A DNA stretch of 64,000 nt from positions 310,001 through 374,000 of the forward strand of contig NZ_MTBQ01000004.1 in the NCBI RefSeq assembly GCF_002153375.1, in the 5' to 3' direction. Position numbers and translations under genes: made by a program. This document shows, one piece after another, positions 45,992-55,889 of this stretch (the stretch's first letter is position 1; each line of letters starts with the position of its first letter). The notes under the pieces are model-generated. The model saw only the letters and a program-made list of their open reading frames with translations. It was not told the DNA's origin and searched no databases. This stretch comes from Oceanobacillus rekensis (GTDB lineage: Bacteria; Bacillota; Bacilli; Bacillales; Amphibacillaceae).

Positions 45992-46186
45992 TTATTCCTC
46001 TGCTTTTTCTATAATCTTTTTGATTTTTTTTGTGAAGTCTCTACGTGGAATCATGACACTATGTCCACAGCCTAGGCATTTTATACGAATATCCATACCC
46101 ATGCGAATAATCTTCCAGCGATTCTCCCCACATGGATGGGGTTTTTTCATTAGTACAACATCATTCAATCCAAATTCTTTCTCCAT
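45992..46186 (-). CDS. yyzM: DUF951 protein (YyzM)
   Basis: A 64-residue protein with NDVVLMKKPHPCGENRWKIIRMGMDIRIKCLGCGHSVMIPRRDF. Two CxxC-like cysteine sets suggest a zinc ribbon. It is conserved beside ychF in Firmicutes. Function unknown. AAAGGAG lies before the ATG. Confidence 0.88.
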   Translation of the reverse strand: MEKEFGLNDVVLMKKPHPCGENRWKIIRMGMDIRIKCLGCGHSVMIPRRDFTKKIKKIIEKAEE

Positions 46187-46223
46187 TTCGGGCTCTCCTT
46201 TTTTATTTCAATTATAGCAAAAA

Positions 46224-47123
46224 TTAAAGCCCGCGGTCTCTATTTTCATTCATTAGTTTTTCTTTTTCATCATTGGAATACATAACAAGCCGTGGTGCTG
46301 GGATCTGAATGCCCGATTTGTATAGTTTATCTTGCATTTCTTTTCGAATATTTCTTTCCCCCGCCCATTGGAAACCTGGTAATGTATCCGCAATAACACG
46401 GATTACAAAATGTGATACTTCTAAGTTCTGTACACCGATTATCTCTGGAACACCTACAATAAATTCGTATTTTTCTGGTAATGTTGCTGCTACTTCATTA
46501 ATAACCTTTTCTGCATCTGCAACGTTACTTTCATATGGAATATTAATATCAACGATCGATAGCCCATTGTGAAGTGAATAATTGGTTACTTGTGTCACAT
46601 TGCCATTCGGAATGATATTCATTTCACCTGTCCAGCTTAACACTTGAGTTGTCCTGAGTCCGATCTCTTCTACCGTTCCTTCCACACCAGCAACAGCCAC
46701 ATAGTCTCCAACAGAGAATTGGTCTTCAAAAATGATAAAGAATCCAGATATGACATCCCTAACTAGGTTCTGTGCACCAAAACCGATGGCTAAACCTAAT
46801 ACCCCTGCACCAGCAAGTAATGGAGCGATATCAAAGTTAAACACGCCTAAGACCATGACAATGGCCATAAAGTATACAACATAGGCAACAACACTTTTAA
46901 TTAGCTTTTTAAGTGTTTTCTCCCGTCGTTGTGAAATTCGGATGGGACCTTTCGTCCTTTCCGTAAATGTTTTATCGATAAGTGTTCTTATGACCTTAAC
47001 AATAATCATTGCAAGCAAAATAATAACAATAATTCTAAACAATCCAAGTAATATACTTATCCAAAGATCTGGACCTGTTATATATGTCCATAATGCTGAT
47101 AGTTGTTTATTTATTACTTCCAT
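46224..47123 (-). CDS. Small-conductance mechanosensitive channel (MscS family)
   Basis: A protein of about 299 residues with three membrane helices (about 20-45, 70-95 and 95-125), the pore-lining helix AGAGVLGLAIGFGAQNLVRDVISGFFI near 105-130 and the beta domain FSVGDYVAVAGVEGTVEEIGLRTT. It releases osmolytes on hypo-osmotic shock, fitting the betaine uptake genes. ATG 47123 lies six bases after GGAGG; upstream in-frame codons to 47153 are not needed. Confidence 0.92.
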   Translation of the reverse strand: MEVINKQLSALWTYITGPDLWISILLGLFRIIVIILLAMIIVKVIRTLIDKTFTERTKGPIRISQRREKTLKKLIKSVVAYVVYFMAIVMVLGVFNFDIAPLLAGAGVLGLAIGFGAQNLVRDVISGFFIIFEDQFSVGDYVAVAGVEGTVEEIGLRTTQVLSWTGEMNIIPNGNVTQVTNYSLHNGLSIVDINIPYESNVADAEKVINEVAATLPEKYEFIVGVPEIIGVQNLEVSHFVIRVIADTLPGFQWAGERNIRKEMQDKLYKSGIQIPAPRLVMYSNDEKEKLMNENRDRGL

Positions 47124-47143
47124 TTCAATCCTCCAGAATTCTA

Positions 47144-48166
47144 TTATTTCCATTTGTCCAGCTTATTCCATAGTGGAAATAATAATAATCTGGCCAATAT
47201 ATACAAATTAAGTATCCCATAGATAGGATAAATAAAGCTAACCAATGTTGAGAATCCAAATGTTGTTAAAGGAATCATTAATATCAAAATTACAATTACC
47301 AAAACATACATTGGTTTTTGAAAGTATTCCTGTAACCTTGTCACAATTCCAAGCATCCCAGAAGCTGCTGTAGTGAAAATAGCGAACCACAAGAGAATAG
47401 ACATAAAGACAAGAATCTCAAATGGATAATGCTTTAAAATCGCGAATAAAGGAATCTCATATACAAGGATTTCATCTGCAATTTGGATCAGACTATTATT
47501 ATATATATAAGAAATAACACCAAGACAAATACCACTTCCCCAGCAGGCAATCATAATTTCCTTTTGGGATTCAATTTTGTTTCCAACCGCCCCAAGAACA
47601 GCTACAAGTGGCAATATATTTAATGCTGTAAATGGGAATGCTGCCAACCAGTTTCTTTGCTCATGCCAATGGGAAAATAAGGCCAATTCCTGATCAATAG
47701 TAAACATTATCAGAATATATACTAACCCCCCAAGTAAGATTGGCAGAATGAATTGGTTAATACTTAATAGCCCATCGACTCCATTACTAAATAGTAAAAC
47801 CAGTGCTACTACTATAATACCTATTCCCCACCAATAGGGAAAATTAAACGCCTGGCCTGTCGCCCCACTGCCTGCGATCATTATAATAGTGGTCGTAAAC
47901 AAATACAATAAAATCATAATATCAAACACGCCGGTTAATTTTTTCCCCACAATTTCTTCAAGTACTGGTAAATAATTTGGTGTTTTTAACTTATACCCTA
48001 TATTCATGATTACCGTACAGCAAATCGAGAAAAATAAAGCAAATAATAATATAGCCAGTCCACTTTCATGTCCAAAAAATTGCCATAGTTCTCTACCTGA
48101 AGCATATCCAGCACCAATCGTTGTACCAATTATTAGAAACATCCACTTAAAACCGGATCCCCACAT
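47144..48166 (-). CDS. YkvI-like multi-pass membrane protein
   Basis: A 340-residue protein with about ten hydrophobic helices. The N-terminal IIGTTIGAGYASGRELWQFFG resembles transporters of the LeuT/APC fold and YkvI proteins of Bacillus. Substrate unknown. TGGGGGAAA lies before the ATG. It is divergent from yyaC and upstream of the MscS gene, with 20 bases between, so they are probably cotranscribed. Confidence 0.78.
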   Translation of the reverse strand: MWGSGFKWMFLIIGTTIGAGYASGRELWQFFGHESGLAILLFALFFSICCTVIMNIGYKLKTPNYLPVLEEIVGKKLTGVFDIMILLYLFTTTIIMIAGSGATGQAFNFPYWWGIGIIVVALVLLFSNGVDGLLSINQFILPILLGGLVYILIMFTIDQELALFSHWHEQRNWLAAFPFTALNILPLVAVLGAVGNKIESQKEIMIACWGSGICLGVISYIYNNSLIQIADEILVYEIPLFAILKHYPFEILVFMSILLWFAIFTTAASGMLGIVTRLQEYFQKPMYVLVIVILILMIPLTTFGFSTLVSFIYPIYGILNLYILARLLLFPLWNKLDKWK

Positions 48167-48198
48167 TCTGTTTCCCCCAATATTTTCAATATTCGCAT

Positions 48199-48228
48199 GT
48201 ATAGTTCGTTTGAAAAAACCGTATACTA
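48199..48228 (+). promoter_or_regulatory. Possible forespore (sigma-G/F) promoter of yyaC
   Basis: GTATA (48199-48203) and TATACTA (48222-48228) are separated by 18 bases, close to the sigma-G consensus gHATR-N18-CATNHTA, and lie 27 bases before the yyaC start. Confidence 0.45.
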
Positions 48229-48255
48229 TACCAATATGTTTCTGGAGGATAAGCT

Positions 48256-48879
48256 ATGAATCTAAATAAACGATTTGATAAATCTACTGATTATTTTCGA
48301 ATGCCCTATACGGACTCCGACCTTTCTGCATCCATGTGTGAAAGGGTCCTATCCTGGTTCCCTGACATCCCTCGTGAATATGTCATACTCTGTATAGGAA
48401 CTGACCGTTCTACAGGAGATGCTCTTGGTCCATTGGCCGGCACTTTCTTTCAAGAAACAAAACCAAAACATATGCATATATATGGAACACTTAGTGAACC
48501 AGTGCATGCAGTAAACTTACATGAAGCAATCCATACGATAAAAGACAATCATAGAAACCCTTTTATTATCGCAATAGATGCCTGTCTCGGACGCAACACT
48601 TCCATTGGACATATCATCATTGAAAAAGGTGCGTTACAGCCAGGGTCAGCCTTAAATAAGTCCCTACCTGCAATAGGTGATATCAGTATTACTGGTGTAG
48701 TTAATATTAGTGGGTTTATGGAACATTCTATTTTGCAGAACACCAGGTTGTCCATTGTCATCGATATGGCAAAACAAATTTCTGACATTTTAGATACAAT
48801 TGATCAGCGTTTAACCTATCCGTTATCCCCTTCTGTAATTATTTCAAAGAAAGGCCAAGAAAATAAGCGGACTGTTTGA
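48256..48879 (+). CDS. yyaC: Sporulation protein YyaC, protease-like fold
   Basis: A 207-residue DUF1256 protein related to the germination protease (GPR) fold. It shows LCIGTDRSTGDALGPLAGTFF near 58-78, IAIDACLGRNTSIGHI near 107-122 and a C-terminal ISDILDTIDQRL. Found only in spore formers. The start has GGAGG seven bases upstream. It is a single rightward gene amid leftward genes. Confidence 0.92.
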   Translation: MNLNKRFDKSTDYFRMPYTDSDLSASMCERVLSWFPDIPREYVILCIGTDRSTGDALGPLAGTFFQETKPKHMHIYGTLSEPVHAVNLHEAIHTIKDNHRNPFIIAIDACLGRNTSIGHIIIEKGALQPGSALNKSLPAIGDISITGVVNISGFMEHSILQNTRLSIVIDMAKQISDILDTIDQRLTYPLSPSVIISKKGQENKRTV

Positions 48880-48895
48880 TACACCTTTACATACA

Positions 48896-48938
48896 AAAAT
48901 ACACCCGTTGTTTTTTTTAGAAAGCAACAGGTGTATTT
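48896..48938. terminator. Terminator between yyaC and the DUF554 gene
   Basis: ATACACCCGTTG and CAACAGGTGTAT form a stem with one mismatch and a T-rich loop. It serves two converging genes. Confidence 0.6.
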
Positions 48939-48950
48939 CGTGTGAATCCT

Positions 48951-49658
48951 TTAGACAATCAGCTGATAAAAATAATAAACGAATCCAACCGTGACGATAG
49001 CCGGTAATAGATTGCCGACTCTTATCTGTGTTATTTTCAACAAATTTAGACCAATGGCAACAATGAGCAATCCTCCAACCGCAGTAACCTCGACAATCAT
49101 CCCATTCAAAAAAGCCTCTGGAATCCACTTTTCAATTTGTGTAGCCAATAAAGCAATCAAACCTTGGTATAGAACTACGGGTATAACCGATAAAATCACA
49201 CCAAAACCTAAAGTGGTTGTAAGAACAAGTGCAGTGAAACCATCTATAACCCCTTTTGTTATCAATACTTCATGATCACCCCGTATACCACTATCTAAAG
49301 CACCAATGATGGCCATTGCACCAATACAGAAAATGAGTGTTGCTGTTATAAATCCTTGTGCAATACTAAAGTCACTGGATGAAGAAGTAAACTTACTCCC
49401 TATCCATTGCCCCAGTCTATTCAATCCCTCTTCCAAATGAATCAATTCCCCAATAATCGCACCTGATAACAGACTTAGGAGAACTACAATAATATGCTCT
49501 GTCGCAAACGCCATTTGCAAACCAATCAAGATAACCGCTAGACCAATCCCTTGCATAACCGTTTCTTTATATCTTTCAGGAATCTTTGTAAAAAAAACCC
49601 CAAGGATACTACCTATAATTATTAAAAGTCCATTAATTAATGTTCCAAATAAAATCAT
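48951..49658 (-). CDS. DUF554 membrane protein (YdfK-like)
   Basis: A 235-residue protein with about seven hydrophobic helices and the DUF554 motifs GTLINGLLIIIGSILGVFF and FITATLIFCIGAMAIIGALDSGIRGD. It is a putative transporter without known substrate. GGAGAG lies before the ATG. A parS-like site lies 34 bases upstream. Confidence 0.88.
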   Translation of the reverse strand: MILFGTLINGLLIIIGSILGVFFTKIPERYKETVMQGIGLAVILIGLQMAFATEHIIVVLLSLLSGAIIGELIHLEEGLNRLGQWIGSKFTSSSSDFSIAQGFITATLIFCIGAMAIIGALDSGIRGDHEVLITKGVIDGFTALVLTTTLGFGVILSVIPVVLYQGLIALLATQIEKWIPEAFLNGMIVEVTAVGGLLIVAIGLNLLKITQIRVGNLLPAIVTVGFVYYFYQLIV

Positions 49659-49691
49659 CGCTATCTCTCCAGCATATGTATTCGTTAAAAA

Positions 49692-49707
49692 TGTTTCACG
49701 TGGAACA
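49692..49707. promoter_or_regulatory. parS: parS-like site, ParB binding
   Basis: TGTTTCACGTGGAACA differs at one position from TGTTTCACGTGAAACA and fits the B. subtilis parS consensus. It lies close to parB. Confidence 0.8.
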
Positions 49708-49816
49708 TTTTCATAAGGTGCTTAGTAACCTCAGCTTTTGTTCCTAAATTATTAAACAATTACCTTTACAAAAATATTTTTGATTCATTTTTTTGCATTA
49801 TTAAATTCGCATTTGA

Positions 49817-49975
49817 TATAAACTGCGAAGTAACTGTTGGTTGCCTTCAAAAAAGCTATGTGTTCCCGCCGTCCGAGATCACTCTGGGCTGATGCGCAGT
49901 TAGGGTACGGCCTCAGCCCTCCGAAGAGAAAACCACTCTGCGGGGACTTCGGACACGTGCTTTTCCCGTAGGAGT
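49817..49975. repeat. MITE-like/GC-rich repeat element
   Basis: It starts with ATAAACTGCGAAGTAACTG and contains a GC-rich core (CCGTCC-GATC-CTCTGGG-GATGCGCA-TTAGGG-ACGGCCTCA) that recurs at 57688-57740. It has no coding character. Confidence 0.55.
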
Positions 49976-49997
49976 CACCGTTAAAAAAACATAAAAT

Positions 49998-50029
49998 AAA
50001 GCAAAAGACTGACTAATGTTTTGTCAGTC
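49998..50029 (-). terminator. Terminator of parAB
   Basis: GACTGAC (50007-50013) and GTCAGTC (50023-50029) are followed on the minus strand by TTTTGCTTT, 16 bases past the parB stop. Confidence 0.75.
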
Positions 50030-50044
50030 CCTAGGATTAGATGG

Positions 50045-50884
50045 TTATTTATCTAAAAACTCAATGATCCTGTTAAGATCATCTTCATTATAAAACTCAA
50101 TTTCAATTTTACCTTTTCGTTTCCCTTGGTGAATATTAACTGCTGTACCTAATCGTTCCCTTAAAGCTGACTCTCTTTCTGTAATAAAAACATCTTTTTT
50201 TGGTTTTTCTTTTTTCTTGACTGGCCTCTCATTTAGTTCAATGATTAGCTTTTCTACTTGTCGTACATTGAGTTTTTCCTGACGAATTTTATGAACCATT
50301 GGTATTATTTTATCCTTATCCTTTAAACCTAGTAATGCACGTCCATGCCCCATCGATAATTCTCCATTATTAATATAGGCTACAACTTGTTCTGGGAGGG
50401 AAAGTAAACGAACGATATTAGCAATATGTGACCTACTTTTCCCTAGTCGTTTGGACAATTCCTCCTGAGTAATTTTTAATTCACTCATTAAATTAGCATA
50501 TGCATGCGCTTCTTCAATCGGTGTTAAATCTTCTCGTTGCAGGTTTTCCAATAGTGCAATTTCCATCATTCTTTCATCAGTTAAATCTTTAACTACGACT
50601 GGAATTGTTTTTAGCCCAGCTTCCTTAGCTGCACGGAATCGTCTTTCACCAACTACTATTTCGTATCCTTTAATACTTTTCCTTGCGATTAATGGTTGAA
50701 TGATACCATATTCCAATATTGACTCTTTCAATTCCTCTATAGCATCCGCATGAAACGTTTTTCTTGGTTGATATGGGTTTGGTCTACATTCTGTGATAGC
50801 AATTTCTTGAACGGATACATCTTCCTCTTGTTTTTCAATATCAGGAAAAAAAGCATTCAACCCTTTACCTAACCCTTTCGCCAT
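50045..50884 (-). CDS. parB: Chromosome-partitioning protein ParB (Spo0J)
   Basis: A 279-residue ParB/Spo0J CTPase that spreads from parS and loads condensin. The N-terminal CTP-binding domain has RPNPYQPRKTF and ERRFRAAKEAGLKTIPVV, the helix-turn-helix EELSKRLGKSRSHIANIVRLLSL recognises parS, and a C-terminal dimerisation domain follows. It overlaps parA by 20 bases, with AAGGAAGTG before the ATG inside parA. Confidence 0.96.
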   Translation of the reverse strand: MAKGLGKGLNAFFPDIEKQEEDVSVQEIAITECRPNPYQPRKTFHADAIEELKESILEYGIIQPLIARKSIKGYEIVVGERRFRAAKEAGLKTIPVVVKDLTDERMMEIALLENLQREDLTPIEEAHAYANLMSELKITQEELSKRLGKSRSHIANIVRLLSLPEQVVAYINNGELSMGHGRALLGLKDKDKIIPMVHKIRQEKLNVRQVEKLIIELNERPVKKKEKPKKDVFITERESALRERLGTAVNIHQGKRKGKIEIEFYNEDDLNRIIEFLDK

Positions 50885-51638
50885 TAGCTATCACTTCCTT
50901 CGCTAATTCAAGATAAACTTCTGCACCTCTGGACTTCGAATCATAAACAATAATAGGTAATCCATGACTTGGCGCCTCTCCCAATCGTACATTCCTTGGT
51001 ATGATTGTTTTATAGACTTTATCTTGAAAATATTTTTTAACTTCCTCTATTACTTGAATTCCCAAATTAGTTCTTGCGTCCAGCATTGTTAACAGTACGC
51101 CTTCAATCATAAGATCTTTGTTTAAATGTTTTTGAACGAGTCGAATCGTATTTAGTAATTGACTAAGTCCTTCCAATGCATAATATTCACATTGGACAGG
51201 GATCATTACCGTGTCGGACGCAGTAAGCGCATTAATTGTTAATAATCCTAGTGATGGTGGGCAATCTATAATAATATAATCATACTGTTCTTTTAAACTT
51301 TCAAGTGCTTTTTTTAGTCGTATTTCTCTTGAAATAATTGGTACTAACTCGATTTCAGCACCAGCTAGTTGGATGGTTGCAGGTATGATATCTAGGTTGT
51401 TTACATTTGTCGGAACTACAACCTCTTCAGCAGGTAAATCCTCTACCAGTACATTATAAATACAGTTACTGACATCTGCTTTGTTAACCCCAACCCCACT
51501 AGTAGCATTACCCTGTGGATCTGTATCAACGAGCAACACTCGATTTCCTAAAGTCGAAAGACATGCACTGAGATTTACAGATGAAGTTGTTTTTCCTACA
51601 CCACCTTTTTGATTTGCGATGGACATTATTTTTCCCAT
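50865..51638 (-). CDS. parA: Chromosome-partitioning ATPase ParA (Soj)
   Basis: A 257-residue deviant-Walker ATPase with KGGVGKTT near residues 11-18, DPQGNAT near 40 and the Walker B IIDCPPSLG near 122. With ParB it separates origins, and in Bacillus it regulates DnaA. AGGTAGGTG lies before the ATG. A repeat element (51664-51887) lies just upstream. Confidence 0.97.
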   Translation of the reverse strand: MGKIMSIANQKGGVGKTTSSVNLSACLSTLGNRVLLVDTDPQGNATSGVGVNKADVSNCIYNVLVEDLPAEEVVVPTNVNNLDIIPATIQLAGAEIELVPIISREIRLKKALESLKEQYDYIIIDCPPSLGLLTINALTASDTVMIPVQCEYYALEGLSQLLNTIRLVQKHLNKDLMIEGVLLTMLDARTNLGIQVIEEVKKYFQDKVYKTIIPRNVRLGEAPSHGLPIIVYDSKSRGAEVYLELAKEVIANGERVR

Positions 51639-51663
51639 GTTGACACCTACCTAACTATATAAA

Positions 51664-51887
51664 AGGATGTTCAAAAAGTTCGATAAAGAATACACGACGA
51701 TGTTCTAGTTAGCGAAAGTAGATCTCCTACTAAAACGGCAGTCCCACCGAAAGTATTTGTAGGTAACGTAGAAGTAATTACAACATGTGCAAACCCGTTT
51801 CTCACGTATTAATTGCAAAACGTTCCGATGCCGGGAATTTTAGTTGTTTCAAACTTCTCGATCCTTTTTATCCTCTTTAGAACATAC
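51664..51887. repeat. Intra-operon hairpin repeat, copy 3, with insert
   Basis: It starts GGATGTTCAAAAAGTTCGA and ends TCCTTTTTATCCTC-TTTAGAACATAC, matching the ends of copies 1 and 2 but separated by about 130 extra bases. It lies 25 bases upstream of parA. Confidence 0.65.
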
Positions 51888-52017
51888 AATATATAAATAC
51901 TATACTATCATTTTTTTCACTAAAGAGACTATTAATTTTACTAGATTTGTAGAATTTTCATTTAAATCACTTAATAACTAATGTAACGCCCTACTATAAT
52001 TCTGATTATATAGAAAT

Positions 52018-52040
52018 ACCCATCTCGATCAAAGATGGGT
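52018..52040 (-). terminator. Terminator of noc
   Basis: ACCCATCT and AGATGGGT (52018-52025 and 52033-52040), with ATTTCTAT following on the minus strand. Confidence 0.65.
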
Positions 52041-52064
52041 AAGCGACAAAATGTATAATTAATA

Positions 52065-52919
52065 TTATTTCTTTTTTGGTATTTTTATCGTAATTTGATA
52101 ATAATCATCATGTTCTTTTTCATCGGACTCCACCGCTACACCGGTATCTGATACCATACTAAGAGACTGTCGAATTGTATTCATAGCGATACGAATATCT
52201 TTATTTACTCCCTTTAATTTAGGGCTTTTTCTTTTTGGCTCTTTCGGCTCATTTATGTTTGCAATTCGTTCTTCAGTCTGTTTTACATTAAGATCATTAT
52301 CCAAAATTGCTTGCAAGACCAATAGTTGCTTTTCGGTGTCCTTTAATTTAATTAATGCTCGTGCATGTCGTTCCGTGATCAGCTTATTTAATAAGGCTGA
52401 CTGTACTTCCTCAGGTAGTTTCAATAACCGAAGTTTGTTAGCAATTGTTGACTGGTTTTTACCTAACCTTTGTGCTAGAGCCTCCTGTGTCAATGAATGC
52501 AATTCCAGAAGTTTAGCATATGCCATTGCTTCTTCAATGACCGTTAATTCTTCACGTTGTAAGTTTTCAATCAATGCAACAGAAGCAGTCTCCGAATCAG
52601 ACATATCTCGTATAATTGCAGATATCTTATCCCATTCCAAGAATTGAACAGCCCGCCACCTGCGTTCACCAGCAATCAGCTCAAAGTTTTCTTCATCAAT
52701 TTTCCTAACCACTATAGGTTGAATCATACCATGTGTATTTATTGTTTGAGCCAATTCCTTAATTTTATCTTCATTAAAAATCGTTCTTGGCTGAAAACGG
52801 TTTGGTTGGATTTTATCTACTTCAAGTTGAATCACTTCATCCGGGGTATAACCTACTTCCTCCGGTGCAGCATTCCCCTTGTCTCCCATACCAAATAACC
52901 GATTAAAAGGATGTACCAC
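52065..52919 (-). CDS. noc: Nucleoid occlusion protein Noc
   Basis: A 284-residue ParB paralog. The N-terminal amphipathic segment ([12 protein letters not shown]) anchors to the membrane, followed by the CTP-binding domain ([23 protein letters not shown]), the helix-turn-helix [23 protein letters not shown] and a C-terminal dimer region ([14 protein letters not shown]). It stops Z-ring assembly over the chromosome. GTG start, eight bases after AAGGTGGTG. Noc-binding sites occur at 22844 and 42526. Confidence 0.94.
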   Translation of the reverse strand: MVHPFNRLFGMGDKGNAAPEEVGYTPDEVIQLEVDKIQPNRFQPRTIFNEDKIKELAQTINTHGMIQPIVVRKIDEENFELIAGERRWRAVQFLEWDKISAIIRDMSDSETASVALIENLQREELTVIEEAMAYAKLLELHSLTQEALAQRLGKNQSTIANKLRLLKLPEEVQSALLNKLITERHARALIKLKDTEKQLLVLQAILDNDLNVKQTEERIANINEPKEPKRKSPKLKGVNKDIRIAMNTIRQSLSMVSDTGVAVESDEKEHDDYYQITIKIPKKK

Positions 52920-52980
52920 TACTTGACACCACCTTCTTTATTTAACAGCATAATATTGCTTTCTATCTATGTATAAAAAT

Positions 52981-52996
52981 TGTTTCACGTGAAACA
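52981..52996. promoter_or_regulatory. parS: parS site
   Basis: TGTTTCACGTGAAACA is a perfect 16-base palindrome, extended by flanking AAAT/ATTT to 24 bases. It matches the bacterial parS consensus and lies 62 bases upstream of noc. Confidence 0.93.
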
Positions 52997-53049
52997 ATTT
53001 GAAATGTTTGTCAGTTTAATAATATAGAAGTAAAAAGAGTTTCCTAAGA

Positions 53050-53078
53050 AAAACGCCACAGCATTGCTGCTGTGCGTA
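53050..53078 (-). terminator. Terminator downstream of rsmG
   Basis: On the minus strand ACGCACAGCA and TGCTGTGGCGT form a stem and are followed by TTTTTC, about 100 bases past the rsmG stop. Confidence 0.7.
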
Positions 53079-53174
53079 GAAAGTATATGAGTATATCTAT
53101 TTTACCATATTTGAGCATGAAAAAGAAAAGAATAGTTTTTCCCTTTGCTATTTATTTATTGCAAGACAATTTTT

Positions 53175-53891
53175 TTATATAATAGGCTCCTTATTTGGTA
53201 GTCCTGCTTTTCTTGGATACTTTTTAGGTGTTTTTCTTTTTTTATTTATAATAATAATGGAACGCTCACTTTCTTCTTGTGGAAGTTGAAATGTGTGAAC
53301 AGCAGAAGTTTCGCCACCCATTAATTCAATCGCATTTTCACCATCATTCAGCTCTTCCTTTGCCTGGGCTCCTTTCATCGCAATGAAGACCCCGTCTTTC
53401 TTAACAAGCGGAAGACATAACTCACTAAGTACCGACATTCGGGCTACAGCTCTTGCTGTTACAATATCAAATGTCTCTCGGAACTGGCTATTTTTTCCAA
53501 AGTTCTCTGCGCGATCATGATAAAAAGCCACATTTGTCAGTTTAAGTTGTTCTGCTAAATGATTGAGAAAACCAATACGTTTTTGAAGGGAATCGACAAT
53601 TGTTACTTTTAATTGTGGAAAGCATATTTTTAAAGGAATGCTCGGAAATCCTGCACCAGCCCCAATATCACAAATTTGGAGTTCCTTATTCATATCATAG
53701 TAAAAGGATGCGGTAATACAGTCAAAAAAGTGTTTTAAATAAACTTCTTTTTCTTCAGTAATTGCAGTTAAATTAATTTTCTCATTCCACTCAACTAACG
53801 TCTTGAAGTAAATGGAAAATTGTTCGCGTTGTGTATCATTTAATTCAATCCCATATTCTTTTAATGCGGATATAAATTGTTCTGGATTCAT
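53175..53891 (-). CDS. rsmG: 16S rRNA G527 N7-methyltransferase
   Basis: A 238-residue class I methyltransferase that makes m7G527 in 16S rRNA; loss gives low-level streptomycin resistance. The SAM motif [16 protein letters not shown] near 70-85 and [11 protein letters not shown] near 145 are visible. GAAGGAG lies ten bases before the ATG. It lies between mnmG and noc as in Bacillus. Confidence 0.96.
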   Translation of the reverse strand: MNPEQFISALKEYGIELNDTQREQFSIYFKTLVEWNEKINLTAITEEKEVYLKHFFDCITASFYYDMNKELQICDIGAGAGFPSIPLKICFPQLKVTIVDSLQKRIGFLNHLAEQLKLTNVAFYHDRAENFGKNSQFRETFDIVTARAVARMSVLSELCLPLVKKDGVFIAMKGAQAKEELNDGENAIELMGGETSAVHTFQLPQEESERSIIIINKKRKTPKKYPRKAGLPNKEPII

Positions 53892-53923
53892 TGATTAATG
53901 TCTCCTTCTTTAATAATTGAAAT

Positions 53924-53956
53924 ATAGCGGCGTATCATATATAAATACGCCGCTAT
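53924..53956 (-). terminator. Hairpin between mnmG and rsmG
   Basis: Twelve-base arms ATAGCGGCGTAT and ATACGCCGCTAT (53924-53935 and 53945-53956). The T tail is weak, so it may act as a partial terminator or an RNA-processing site. Confidence 0.6.
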
Positions 53957-53978
53957 CTCAAATTTTAACGTTTATTTT

Positions 53979-55865
53979 TTAATTAGCGATCCGGGCAATG
54001 CTCCCATGTTGAATGTAAACAAGCAATATAGATATATCCGCGGGGTTAACACCGGAGATTCTAGAAGCCTGCCCCACTGACAACGGACGAACTTTCTTCA
54101 GTTTTTCCACTGCTTCTGTTGCAAGACCGTGTATATCGTCGTAATCAATATCTGCAGGTACTTTTTTATCTTCCATTTTCAACATACGATCCACTTGTTC
54201 GTTAGCCTTTTTAATATACCCTTCATATTTAATCTGAATTCCTACTTGTTCTTTCACTTCAGAATCAATTTCAGAATTGCTTTCAATCATCCGATCAACT
54301 ATATCATAGCTAAGTTCAGGACGTTTTAATAAATCATAGGCTTTAATCGCTTCTTTTAAACGTGTAGCTCCGGCCTCTTCCATTACTTCATTTACCTCAT
54401 CTGTTGGTTTGATAACAATTTTGCGCAGACGTTTTTTCTCTCCTTCTACAAATTGTTTTTTCTCAACAAATTTATTATAACGGTCATCTGAAACAATTCC
54501 AAGGTCGTACCCCAACTCAGTGAGACGCATATCGGCGTTGTCATGACGCAATAGCAGTCTATATTCTGCACGTGAAGTCAACAAGCGATATGGATCATTT
54601 GTACCTTTTGTTACAAGGTCATCAATCATAACGCCGATATAAGCTTGAGATCGATCTAGAATAACTGGATCTTTTCCAATAATTTTAGCAGCAGCATTGA
54701 TTCCTGCCATCATTCCTTGGCCTGCAGCTTCTTCATAACCCGAAGTTCCGTTGATTTGCCCAGCTGTATATAGACCAGGGATTTTTTTCGTTTCTAATGT
54801 TGGCCAAAGTTGAGTCGGAACGATAACATCATATTCAATCGCATATCCTGGACGCATAATTTGTGCATTTTCCAGACCTGGAATTGTTTTAAGCATCTCA
54901 TGCTGAACAGACTCAGGTAGTGATGTTGATAAGCCTTGAACATATACTTCTTCCGTGTCTCTTCCTTCTGGTTCAAGGAATATTTGATGACGAGGCTTGT
55001 CGTTAAAACGAACAATTTTATCCTCAATGGATGGACAATAACGTGCACCCGTGCCACGTTTTGCACCAGAATACATCGCGGAAAGTCCTAAATTATTATT
55101 AATAACCCCATGTGTAAATTCATTTGTATAAGTTAACCAACATGGTAGCTGTTCAACCATTTGTTCTGCTGTATCATGGGAAAAATACTTGGGATTCTCA
55201 TCTCCAGGTTGTATTTCTGTTTTTGAATAGTCAACAGAATGACTGTTCACACGTGGCGGTGTTCCTGTTTTAAAACGCGTTATTTCAAAACCTAAATCCT
55301 CTAGATTTTTGGAAAGATTGACCGATACACGTTGATTATTTGGGCCACTTTCATATTCCAAATGACCCATCAATACTTTACCACGCATAAATGTACCAGT
55401 TGTTACGATAACCGCATCAGCATAGTAAGCTGCTTTAGATTCCGTTACAACACCTTTACATATACCATCTTCAATGATTAGTTCATCAACCATCCCTTGA
55501 CGGATAGTCAAATTTTCTTCGTTTTCCATTAACCTTTTCATTTCTTTCATATATACCGGTTTATCAGCTTGGGCACGCAATGCTTGTACAGCTGGGCCCT
55601 TCCCTGTATTTAACATCCTCATTTGTATATAACTTTTATCGATTACTTTACCCATTATCCCACCTAGGGCATCAATTTCACGTACAACGATTCCCTTTGC
55701 AGGACCGCCAATTGATGGATTACATGGCATAAAAGCAATCATATCTAGATTTAGTGTAAGCATTAGTGTTTTAGCACCCATTCGTGCAGCAGCAAAACCA
55801 GCCTCTACACCAGCATGACCGGCACCAATAACAATTACATCATATTTACCAGCATCAAATGTCAT
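53979..55865 (-). CDS. mnmG: tRNA uridine-34 carboxymethylaminomethyl synthase subunit
   Basis: A 628-residue FAD enzyme (GidA) that with MnmE modifies U34 of several tRNAs. The FAD motif [22 protein letters not shown] is at residues 8-30, PSIGGPAKG near 50, and the catalytic region [13 protein letters not shown] near 270. AAAGGATG lies before the ATG. A repeat element lies in the short gap to mnmE. Confidence 0.97.
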   Translation of the reverse strand: MTFDAGKYDVIVIGAGHAGVEAGFAAARMGAKTLMLTLNLDMIAFMPCNPSIGGPAKGIVVREIDALGGIMGKVIDKSYIQMRMLNTGKGPAVQALRAQADKPVYMKEMKRLMENEENLTIRQGMVDELIIEDGICKGVVTESKAAYYADAVIVTTGTFMRGKVLMGHLEYESGPNNQRVSVNLSKNLEDLGFEITRFKTGTPPRVNSHSVDYSKTEIQPGDENPKYFSHDTAEQMVEQLPCWLTYTNEFTHGVINNNLGLSAMYSGAKRGTGARYCPSIEDKIVRFNDKPRHQIFLEPEGRDTEEVYVQGLSTSLPESVQHEMLKTIPGLENAQIMRPGYAIEYDVIVPTQLWPTLETKKIPGLYTAGQINGTSGYEEAAGQGMMAGINAAAKIIGKDPVILDRSQAYIGVMIDDLVTKGTNDPYRLLTSRAEYRLLLRHDNADMRLTELGYDLGIVSDDRYNKFVEKKQFVEGEKKRLRKIVIKPTDEVNEVMEEAGATRLKEAIKAYDLLKRPELSYDIVDRMIESNSEIDSEVKEQVGIQIKYEGYIKKANEQVDRMLKMEDKKVPADIDYDDIHGLATEAVEKLKKVRPLSVGQASRISGVNPADISILLVYIQHGSIARIAN

Positions 55866-55889
55866 TATTTTTCATCCTTTCTTTTTTAA

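Larger units (their letters stand above)
49659..50044. other. Intergenic region with parS-like site and repeat
   Basis: It contains the parS-like palindrome at 49692-49707, a GC-richer repeat element (49817-49975) and the parB terminator. No gene was seen. Confidence 0.6.
51639..52064. other. Intergenic region between noc and parA with an expanded repeat
   Basis: Holds hairpin repeat copy 3 (51664-51887) with an inserted segment, then AT-rich DNA and the noc terminator at 52018-52040. No gene was seen. Confidence 0.6.
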
